From: Longibacter sp051155795
GTDB taxonomy: Bacteria; Bacteroidota; Rhodothermia; Rhodothermales; Salinibacteraceae
Reading direction: 5' to 3'
Length of the DNA: 64,000 nucleotides
Assembly (NCBI RefSeq): GCF_051155795.1
Contig: NZ_DAXETW010000052.1
Span: 1-64,000, forward strand
In this document: piece by piece, positions 41,773-49,341 of the stretch
Position numbering within the stretch: the first letter of the stretch is position 1
Layout: each line of letters opens with the position of its first letter
The notes under the pieces: generated by a model
What the model was told of the DNA's origin: nothing
The model's input: only the letters and a program-made list of their open reading frames with translations
The model's database searches: none
Program-made: the position numbers and the translations under genes

Positions 41773-43935
41773 CTATCCGGCGTTTTCGATCGGTTCCTCG
41801 CTCTCCCGGTCGATCATGACATCCAGAATCTGCGCGGCCGCTTCGGAAATGACGGTTCCCGGCCCGAAGACGCCGGTGACGCCCCGGTTGTAGAGGAAGT
41901 CGTAATCCTGGTGCGGAATCACGCCGCCCACGATGACGAGAATGTCGTCACGGCCGAAGTCGCGAAGCGCGTCGATCACCTCCGGAACCAGAGTTTTATG
42001 CCCGCCGGCGAGACTGGAGATCCCGAGGATGTGAACGTCGTTCTCCACGGCCTGGCATGCGGCCTCCTTCGGCGTCTGGAAGAGAGGACCGACATCGACG
42101 TCAAAGCCGAGGTCGGCGAAGGATGTTGCGATGACCTTCGCGCCCCGGTCGTGTCCATCCTGACCCATCTTGGCAACCATGATACGAGGTCTGCGGCCCG
42201 CTATTTCCGCAAAGCGATCGGCTTTGTGTCGGGCCTCCTCGAACGAATCGTCTGCGCCCGCCTCAGCAGCGTACACGCCGGTCACCGTCTGCGTCTGCGC
42301 GGTGTGGCGACCGAAGACGTTCTCCATGGCATCGGAGATTTCGCCTAACGTCGCCCGGTGGCGTGCGGCCTGAACCGCCCGCTGAAGGAGATTCCCGTCG
42401 CCGGTCTCTGCCGCTTTCGTGACGGCCCCGAGCGCATTCCGGACGGCGGCCTCGTCACGCTCCTCACGTATGCGCTCCAGCTGCCGGACCTGCTGGCGGC
42501 GCACCTCCTCGTTGTCGATCTCGAGCGTGTCGATCGGCTCTTCGTCCGCGGTCCGAAAGCGGTTCACACCTACGACCGTTTCCTTGCCGGTGTCGATGCG
42601 CGCCTGTTTGCGGGCTGCAGCCTCCTCAATGCGTAGCTTGGGTAGTCCCTGCTCGATCGCTCGCGTCATGCCGCCCTCGTCCTCGACCTCCTGAATGAGT
42701 GCCCAGGCGCGACGGGCGAGGTCATCGGTCAGCTTTTCCACATAGTAGGATCCTGCCCAGGGGTCGATCGCCCGCGTGATGTCCGTCTCCTCCTGCAGGT
42801 ATAGCTGCGTATTGCGGGCGATGCGAGCGGCGAATTCACTCGGCAGGGCAATGGCTTCGTCCAGGGCGTTGGTGTGCAGCGACTGGGTGTGGCCGAGTCC
42901 GGCAGCCAGCGCCTCGACGGTCGTGCGCACGACATTGTTGTAGGGGTCCTGCTCGGCCAGGCTGTACCCCGACGTCTGACAGTGCGTCCGCAGCGCCATC
43001 GACTTCGGGTTTTCCGGATCGAAGCGCTTGACCAGCTTCGCCCACAGCATGCGGCCTGCGCGCATCTTCGCGATTTCCATGAAGTGGTTCATGCCGATCG
43101 CCCAGAAGAAGGACACGCGCGGGGCAAAATCATCCACGTCAAGACCGGCCTCGATGCCCGTACGGAGGTACTCCAGCCCATCGGCCAGCGTGTAGGCCAG
43201 TTCAATGTCGGCCGGGGCGCCGGCCTCGTGCATGTGGTAGCCGCTCACACTGATGGCGTTGAAACGTGGCATCTCGCGGCTGCAGTAGGCGAAGATGTCC
43301 CCGATAATGCGCATCGACGGCCCGGGCGGGTAAATGTACGTATTCCGCACCATGAACTCCTTCAGGATGTCGTTCTGTATGGTGCCGCTCAGTTGCTCAT
43401 GCGACCCCCCCTGTTCTTCGGCCGCGACGATGTAGAACGCCATCACGGGCAGCACCGCCCCGTTCATCGTCATCGAGACCGACATTTCGTCCAGCGGAAT
43501 CCCGTCGAAGAGCGTCTTCATGTCTTCCACGGTATCGACGGCGACACCGGCCTTGCCGACGTCCCCGCGCACACGCTCGTGGTCGGAGTCGTACCCGCGG
43601 TGCGTGGCCAGATCGAAGGCAACGGACAGCCCTTTCTGGCCGCTGGCGAGCGCTTTCCGATAGAAGGCATTGGATTCCTCAGCCGTCGAGAAGCCGGCAT
43701 ACTGCCGAATCGTCCAAGGACGGAAGTTGTACATCGTGCTGTACGGGCCCCGAAGATACGGCGGGAGTCCGGCTGCGTACTGCAGGTGGTCGAGGCCGTC
43801 GAGGGAGGTAGCGTCGTAGGTGGCAGATACATCGATCTGCTCCGGCGTACGCCAGGCATTCTCGGAAACGGATGGAGACCCGTTGATGTGGGAGCTGGCG
43901 GACGGGGCGTCGACGGACGAAAAATCGGGTCGCAT
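41773..43935 (-). CDS. mutB: methylmalonyl-CoA mutase large (catalytic) subunit
   Basis: A 720-residue catalytic subunit converting (R)-methylmalonyl-CoA to succinyl-CoA with adenosylcobalamin. The TIM-barrel start is YLRGPYSTMYNFRPWTIRQY (about 60-80), and the substrate pocket has FYIVAAEEQGGSHEQLSGTI. The C-terminal B12-binding domain has the canonical DGHDRG (MGQDGHDRGAKVIATSFADL, then ISSLAGGH). It is expected to pair with mutA. Presence implies a supply of adenosylcobalamin, though no cobalamin gene is in the window. Confidence 0.95.
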   Translation of the reverse strand: MRPDFSSVDAPSASSHINGSPSVSENAWRTPEQIDVSATYDATSLDGLDHLQYAAGLPPYLRGPYSTMYNFRPWTIRQYAGFSTAEESNAFYRKALASGQKGLSVAFDLATHRGYDSDHERVRGDVGKAGVAVDTVEDMKTLFDGIPLDEMSVSMTMNGAVLPVMAFYIVAAEEQGGSHEQLSGTIQNDILKEFMVRNTYIYPPGPSMRIIGDIFAYCSREMPRFNAISVSGYHMHEAGAPADIELAYTLADGLEYLRTGIEAGLDVDDFAPRVSFFWAIGMNHFMEIAKMRAGRMLWAKLVKRFDPENPKSMALRTHCQTSGYSLAEQDPYNNVVRTTVEALAAGLGHTQSLHTNALDEAIALPSEFAARIARNTQLYLQEETDITRAIDPWAGSYYVEKLTDDLARRAWALIQEVEDEGGMTRAIEQGLPKLRIEEAAARKQARIDTGKETVVGVNRFRTADEEPIDTLEIDNEEVRRQQVRQLERIREERDEAAVRNALGAVTKAAETGDGNLLQRAVQAARHRATLGEISDAMENVFGRHTAQTQTVTGVYAAEAGADDSFEEARHKADRFAEIAGRRPRIMVAKMGQDGHDRGAKVIATSFADLGFDVDVGPLFQTPKEAACQAVENDVHILGISSLAGGHKTLVPEVIDALRDFGRDDILVIVGGVIPHQDYDFLYNRGVTGVFGPGTVISEAAAQILDVMIDRESEEPIENAG

Positions 43936-43982
43936 GGCGGACGGGTTAGATCGGCGGAGGCAGTCGGGGCGACGAGATAGAG

Positions 43983-46130
43983 TCAGGCAGACGGGTCAAT
44001 GCCGAGATCCTGGACGACGGACTCAAGGGTGTCGAGCAGGGGAGCCCGCCGGTGAACGAATGTATCAGCGTTTGACCGAACGGCGGGATCCAGGTCATCG
44101 CGGGTGCCTGCGACAACCAGCAGGGCGCGGGAATCGGCCGCGTCGAGCGCGGCGCGCAGATCGGGGACGAACTCGGCGTACGTTTCGTCGCTGCTGCAGG
44201 CGACGACGACATCGGCGCCCTCATCCACGGCGGCGGTCGCCGCGGCGTCCGCGTCGTCGAAGGATAGCGGCGACACGATGCGGAGGCCGGCGACCCCGAG
44301 GAAGTTCTGGGCAAAGGTCGCCCGGGCACTGCGATACCGGGCCGGTCCGACAGGTGCGAGGAGGGCGGTCGGGCGTCGGCCGGTTCGATCCGTGTACGCC
44401 TCGACCCGGAGTCGCAACCGTTCGAACGGGCGACTCAGGCGCACGGAGGGTAGGGCTGCTACATGAGGATCCCCGCCGGCCGGCGGGGCCGCCAGAGAGG
44501 CGACGATGTCCCGCAGGCGTCCTCCGTCCGTCCACGCCTCCCGGAGCGGCGACAGCACCGAGGCGGCGGAAACCGCTGGAATCGGGGTGCCGTCTGTGTC
44601 CGATTGGTCGGCATCGGGCGCCGGCGAGATTCCGTCCGGTATGCCTGGACCCCTCGTGTTCACATCGGACAGGCGGTCCTCAGCGGTGTCGGGATAATGG
44701 GTGGTGCCGACGAGGACGTGCCCGCGACGGTTCAGGCGGGCACGGCGCTCGTTACGAACCTCCTTGATGTCAGCCGCCACCGTTCCCGCGGCCATAGCGG
44801 TCAGCAGGCCTCCGTTGTCTTCAATGGACTGAAACAGCGGCCACGCCTCGTTGATGAGGGCGTCGGTCACTGCCTCTATATAGTACGACCCGGCTGCCGG
44901 GTCGGCCACCTGATCGAGGTGGCTCTCGTGCCGGAGGATGAGTTGCGTGTTGCGTGAGAGGCGTGCTGAAAAGTCGGACGGCTGGCTGAATGCCTCATCG
45001 AACGGTGCGATGGTGAGAACGTCGCACCCGCCGATGACGGCCGCGGCCCCCTCGGTCGTGCCCCGCAGCATGTTGACGTGGGCTCCGTAGACCGTCTGCG
45101 TCCGTCGGGACGTGTGCGCCTGAAGGTGAAGATCGGACGGGTCGACAGTTGATGCGTTGCCTGATGCTTTGGCGAACGTGTTCACCACCTTCGTCGCGAG
45201 GAGCCGCAGCGCGCGAAGCTTGCCGATTTCGATGAAGTACGACGTGTCGACCGGCACGGCGACATGAAGCCGGCGAATGGCCTCCGCGAGCTCGACGCCC
45301 CGTTCCGTGACCTGATCCAGCGATTCCGACAGGGCGGCGATGGTGTACGCCAACTCCTGCACGGCTGATGCCCCGGCGTCGTGATAGGGCCGGGCATCCA
45401 CCATCAGCGTGCGCAATCCGGACGCGTCGGCGCTCGCTTCGATCGTATCGACTGCGAGACGGAAAGCCAGCGTTGGGTCGGCCATGTGGCCGGTTGCCAG
45501 GCTGCCGATCGGGTCGAAGCCGACGCTGCCCTTGATTTCTTCGTCCGTGCCCTGTGTACGGGCACAGGACAGGAGGTCTGGCACGACGACCGCGGCAAGC
45601 GGTCCGCCGCACAGGTGGATCGCCGTGCAGGCGGCGTCCAGCGGGGCGAGCACTGTGGCAATGTCATCCGCGGATGCGATCCGAATGCCGTTGGTTCCGG
45701 ACGACCTATGGTCGGGCAGGGGAGGCGAATAAAGCTGAAGGCCAATCTCTTCTGCGCCGCCTGCAACGGCTCGTTCCGCCCGGCGGGCTGCTTCTTCCGG
45801 TCGGGAATCGGCAATGTCCTGGCGGATGGCCCAGGCGTTGCCGGCGGAGGCGTGCGATGCCGTAACATGAGCCGGGCGCTCCGAGGCGAGGCAAAGCCCG
45901 TCTGCCATTCCGGCGATATGATCGAACGCCTCAAGATCTTCCTCCCGGTAGAACGGCCGGAGGGTCACGCCGTCGACAGACGCCCAGTTGAGATGCTCCA
46001 ACGGCTTTCCGCGCAGGTCAGCCTCGATCTTCTTCTTCCAGGCCTCCGTAGAAACGGTCGGAAAGTCGTCGTTGAAGGAAAGGTCCGGGGCCTTTCCAAT
46101 GTCGGACCGGTCATCAAGGGGCTGACTCAT
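43983..46130 (-). CDS. mutA: methylmalonyl-CoA mutase small subunit
   Basis: A 715-residue partner subunit. The barrel portion (about 30-550) follows the family: NWASVDGVTLRPFYREEDLE, then FDPIGSLATGHMADPTLAFR and YFIEIGKLRALRLLATKV. The C-terminal domain (about 585-715) has the B12-domain shape but lacks DxHxxG (PVGPARYRSARATFAQNFLG), as expected for the non-catalytic subunit. mutB follows after 47 bases. The minus-strand upstream gap carries an AT-rich element and a 15-bp direct repeat that may control the operon. Confidence 0.93.
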   Translation of the reverse strand: MSQPLDDRSDIGKAPDLSFNDDFPTVSTEAWKKKIEADLRGKPLEHLNWASVDGVTLRPFYREEDLEAFDHIAGMADGLCLASERPAHVTASHASAGNAWAIRQDIADSRPEEAARRAERAVAGGAEEIGLQLYSPPLPDHRSSGTNGIRIASADDIATVLAPLDAACTAIHLCGGPLAAVVVPDLLSCARTQGTDEEIKGSVGFDPIGSLATGHMADPTLAFRLAVDTIEASADASGLRTLMVDARPYHDAGASAVQELAYTIAALSESLDQVTERGVELAEAIRRLHVAVPVDTSYFIEIGKLRALRLLATKVVNTFAKASGNASTVDPSDLHLQAHTSRRTQTVYGAHVNMLRGTTEGAAAVIGGCDVLTIAPFDEAFSQPSDFSARLSRNTQLILRHESHLDQVADPAAGSYYIEAVTDALINEAWPLFQSIEDNGGLLTAMAAGTVAADIKEVRNERRARLNRRGHVLVGTTHYPDTAEDRLSDVNTRGPGIPDGISPAPDADQSDTDGTPIPAVSAASVLSPLREAWTDGGRLRDIVASLAAPPAGGDPHVAALPSVRLSRPFERLRLRVEAYTDRTGRRPTALLAPVGPARYRSARATFAQNFLGVAGLRIVSPLSFDDADAAATAAVDEGADVVVACSSDETYAEFVPDLRAALDAADSRALLVVAGTRDDLDPAVRSNADTFVHRRAPLLDTLESVVQDLGIDPSA

Positions 46131-46236
46131 GATAGAAGCGGGTGGGACAAGGAGGGAGGCACTTCATTCGGCGGCACGGGGACCGGCAGGATTCGGTTCC
46201 GCCGGCAAACATACGCATCGGCGTCGACGGACGCTG

Positions 46237-46274
46237 TATATATTACGCCACATGACCAGACGCCACATGATCAA
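46237..46274 (-). promoter_or_regulatory. AT-rich element with tandem 15-bp repeat upstream of mutA
   Basis: TATATATTA (46237-46245) is followed by two adjacent copies of ACGCCACATGAYCA (46245-46259 and 46260-46274). Counting from the mutA ATG (46130), the AT block lies about 110 bases upstream and the repeats lie beyond it. This layout suits an operator next to a promoter of the mutA-mutB-meaB operon. No regulator is identified. Confidence 0.45.
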
Positions 46275-46324
46275 GGAGGACGAAAGACGGTTCGCCGATC
46301 GCCCTACTTGCCGACGCAACGGGT

Positions 46325-46927
46325 TCAGGTACCGTCAGCGGGGGGATTCGGAAGTTCTGTCCTTGTTGTGATCGGGCCGGCTTCATCCGGCAGGTCATGA
46401 AGCTGCCGATACCGGCGGATCAGGTGCGATAGCGCGATTCCGAACGCAACGCCGACATTCAGCGAGTGCTTCATTCCATACTGCGGGACCTCGAGCGCAA
46501 GATCCGCCGCCGCCACAAGGTCGTCGTCGACCCCTGTCACCTCATTTCCAACCACCACAGCAAGCGGAAAGGCCGACGCCGCGGTTTCGGCGGGGTGCGT
46601 CGGCTGGTCGGTGATCTCGAGGACGCCGATGGTGTAGCCGCGAGCGCGAAGGTCGTCTACCACCGCGCTGGCATTCTCGTGCGATGACCACGGGACGACA
46701 TCCTGCGCGCCGAGCGCGGTCTTGTGCAGGTCCTTGTGATCCGGCGTCCCGGTATACCCCGTCAGATACATATGCTCCACGCGTCCCCCGTCGGCAGTTC
46801 GAAACATGGAGCCGACGTTGTAGATGGAACGCACGTTGTGAACGATGACCGACACCGGATGGGCGTCGGCCGAACGGGCGTCGGATGGGGAGAGGCGCGG
46901 TATGTCCGCGGGCGACAGCTTCTGCAT
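46325..46927 (-). CDS. TrmH/SpoU-family RNA methyltransferase
   Basis: A 200-residue SPOUT-fold methyltransferase with the three family motifs: VIVHNVRSIYNVGSMFRTAD (motif 1), AVVVGNEVTGVDDDL (motif 2) and VPQYGMKHSLNVGVAFGIAL (motif 3). It should 2'-O-methylate a tRNA or rRNA ribose using S-adenosylmethionine. The target is not evident from the sequence; the small size recalls TrmL/TrmH-like enzymes. A Met at 46942 is possible, but 46927 gives the natural MQKLSP start. It is divergent from the LEA-like gene. Confidence 0.87.
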   Translation of the reverse strand: MQKLSPADIPRLSPSDARSADAHPVSVIVHNVRSIYNVGSMFRTADGGRVEHMYLTGYTGTPDHKDLHKTALGAQDVVPWSSHENASAVVDDLRARGYTIGVLEITDQPTHPAETAASAFPLAVVVGNEVTGVDDDLVAAADLALEVPQYGMKHSLNVGVAFGIALSHLIRRYRQLHDLPDEAGPITTRTELPNPPADGT

Positions 46928-47164
46928 ACAGTCGGAATGCACAGGTGTGGGGATGTGTGCGTAGCGGGCACGGGTGGATGGACGCCCAGATGCCTATCGT
47001 CATGAACGCCGCATCTGCGGCCGTCGTGCCGATTCCGCTTGCGCGGTTTTTGTGAAGCGGCGAAACCACGACGGCGCTCGCGGGTGGGCACGGGCGACGT
47101 AAAGTTGACAGAGCCGCATGGACGGACTCTGCCGCCTTTTCAGCATACGATATATCTCCTCCTG

Positions 47165-47791
47165 ATGAAAGATTTGCGCAAGCGGATACCGGTAGCCGCT
47201 ATCATCGCGGGCCTGGGTTTGATGATCGCTTTGCTCATGTCCGGCTGTCAAACGCTGCGTGAGGTTAGCAACCTCCGCCAGGTCGATTTTCGCCTCGACC
47301 GCGTGAGTGACGCTCGGCTGGCCGGCGTCTCTCTTCGGAACGTTGATAGCTACGATGACATCGGAGCTGCCGACATGCTCCGGCTGAGCTCGGCCATCGC
47401 GGACGGACAAATGCCGCTCGCCTTCACCGTACATGTGGCCGCTCAAAACCCGTCCGAGAACGGGCAAAACGCCCGTCTTACGGAACTCGACTGGCGTCTC
47501 TTCCTCGATGACAAAGAGACGATTGCCGGGAAGTTTGATCGGGAAGTTGTGATTCCGCCGGGCGAGCCCACGGACATTCCAATCTCTATGGAGCTTGACC
47601 TTGTCGATTTCTTCGACGGTAATCTACGGGAGATCGTAAACCTCGCGCTGGCGCTTGGTGGGGAGGGTGAGCCGACCAACGTGAAGCTCCGCGCCCGTCC
47701 GACGATCCAGACCGCGATCGGCCCGATCCGGTATCCCAACGAAATCATGATCGTCAACGAGGACGTCAATAGCGAGACCGTCGACCGGTAG
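47165..47791 (+). CDS. LEA-like (WHy domain) lipoprotein
   Basis: A 208-residue predicted lipoprotein. A hydrophobic segment (IPVAAIIAGLGLMIALLMSG) ends in LMSGC (Cys28). The mature part looks like a LEA type-2 / WHy beta domain: VDFRLDRVSDARLAGVSLRN, then FTVHVAAQNPSENGQNARLT and ELDWRLFLDDKETIAGKFDR. WHy domains are linked to desiccation and salt stress, but the role here is only inferred. The start is chosen because the upstream in-frame sequence to 47039 overlaps the divergent TrmH promoter area and lacks a signal. A CAGAG-CG hairpin lies just upstream. Confidence 0.72.
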   Translation: MKDLRKRIPVAAIIAGLGLMIALLMSGCQTLREVSNLRQVDFRLDRVSDARLAGVSLRNVDSYDDIGAADMLRLSSAIADGQMPLAFTVHVAAQNPSENGQNARLTELDWRLFLDDKETIAGKFDREVVIPPGEPTDIPISMELDLVDFFDGNLREIVNLALALGGEGEPTNVKLRARPTIQTAIGPIRYPNEIMIVNEDVNSETVDR

Positions 47792-47959
47792 CTGCGTTGT
47801 TTGCACACGGGCCGTTCGGCATGCCTTGTCGCTCCTGCGCCCGATCGATCGCGCCGGGTCAGTTAGCCGCTTCGGCTTCAACGCGTTCTCCGTCTGCCTT
47901 CGGACCGCCCACGGCGGTTCACCTCTCCGCTGATCTCTCACGAAGCTCTTCAGTTCATC

Positions 47960-48643
47960 GTGATCGTCACCATCGACGGGCCCGCCGGGTCCGGGAAAAG
48001 TACGACCGCTCGTGCCGTGGCCCGGCGGCTCGGCTTCGTGTATCTCGATACCGGTGCGATGTATCGGGCGATTGCCCTCGCTTTTCTCCGCAACGACGCG
48101 GAAGCAACGGCCGACGCCGCGCAAGCGCTCCTCCCGGACGTTCACGTGAACGTCCGCTACCAGGAGAGTGAGATGCGTGTGTTCCTGAACGGGGATGATG
48201 TTTCGGGAGCGATCCGCACCGTTACTGTTGGCAACATGGCCAGCCAGATCAGCGCTCTGCGCAGCGTCCGCGACAAACTCCTCGACACGCAGCGTCGCGT
48301 CGGGCGCGAGCAGGCTGAGAAGCACGGCGGGATCGTCGTGGACGGCCGCGACACCGGGACGGTTGTTTTTCCGAATGCGGACGTTAAAATCTTCATGGTG
48401 GCCGACGCCCGGGAGCGGGCGCGACGGCGGCTCGAGCAGTATCACCGCCAGGGTGAGGACGCCACGTTTGAAGAGGTTCTCCACGAAATCGAGGAGCGGG
48501 ACCAGGCGGATCGGAATCGCGACATCGCCCCGTTGACGCGCGCCGAAGACGCGCTTGAACTGGATACGACAACGCAGACGATCGATGAGCAGGTCGACTT
48601 CGTCGTCGACCGCGTGGCAGAAGCTCGCGCGGAAACAGCGTGA
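47960..48643 (+). CDS. cmk: (d)CMP kinase
   Basis: A 227-residue nucleotide kinase that phosphorylates CMP and dCMP using ATP. The P-loop GPAGSGKSTTA lies at 7-17, the substrate motif YLDTGAMYRAIAL follows at about 28-40, and GGIVVDGRDTGTVVFPNAD (about 122-140) is the CMP-binding stretch. The start is GTG at 47960, because the protein must begin just before the P-loop. It sits before rpsA, an order (cmk-rpsA) common in bacteria, but a 700-base gap separates the two here. Confidence 0.95.
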   Translation: MIVTIDGPAGSGKSTTARAVARRLGFVYLDTGAMYRAIALAFLRNDAEATADAAQALLPDVHVNVRYQESEMRVFLNGDDVSGAIRTVTVGNMASQISALRSVRDKLLDTQRRVGREQAEKHGGIVVDGRDTGTVVFPNADVKIFMVADARERARRRLEQYHRQGEDATFEEVLHEIEERDQADRNRDIAPLTRAEDALELDTTTQTIDEQVDFVVDRVAEARAETA

Positions 48644-49341
48644 GTGTGAGCCGTCACCGTAGGATCGCCGTGAGCGTTTTATCATCCCCGCGCGTCGTCT
48701 ACGCGCTACGCCGAGTCTCTCGATCGCACCTCGAGTGAGTGCCATGGGAGGGACGTTCACCTTCAGCGATAACCCCGAGTCTCCAACGCGTCTGTTTCTT
48801 TGAGAACGAATCGGTTGAAGCTGTCCTGTCTTGTCGTGGAGGCTCGCTGAATGGCGGGGCCATCCGTTGTTCGGAGAGGTTCGTCCGGGCCCGATGACCG
48901 ACCGGCCATATCACGTCCTTCCTTAGCATTTGTCGACTATCGCGTCCGTCGATTATCGTCTCTGTCGAGGGAGCATCACGCAACCGATGGTTCGCCGGTT
49001 GAAACTCACGGGCCCTTCGCGAACTCGCCGAAAAACGGGGAACGTCGATTGCCTCGCGCAATACAACATGATTCCGACCCGAAAAGCCAGCCGTCACTAC
49101 GTGCGCGACCGGCGACCCGATCGCCCGGTGCCGCCCGACTCAACGTCGGAGCGTAGAAAGCCCTGGTCTGCAGGCGCTTCGGTGTCGGCTACCTACACAC
49201 TATTCGTTACGAACGTCCTTGATGGAGCACCAGGCGCCGTCAAGTACAAACGCACCAGAATTGTAGGGGTCTCCCGCCCGGCGTCCGGATGCAATGACGC
49301 GTCCGTTACCGATGTCGAGCACGGATCCCGCACCAACCTAT
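48644..49341. other. 698-bp gap between cmk and rpsA
   Basis: No real gene is evident; the frames at 48851-49156 and 48930-49376 are Arg/Ser-rich and lack ribosome-binding sites. The gap must hold the rpsA promoter and a long leader. Autoregulation of S1 through its leader is known in some bacteria, but I did not find a matching structure. Confidence 0.45.

Noticed and set aside
42874..43980. Plus-strand ORF opposite mutB
   Set aside because: Shadow frame of the catalytic mutase.
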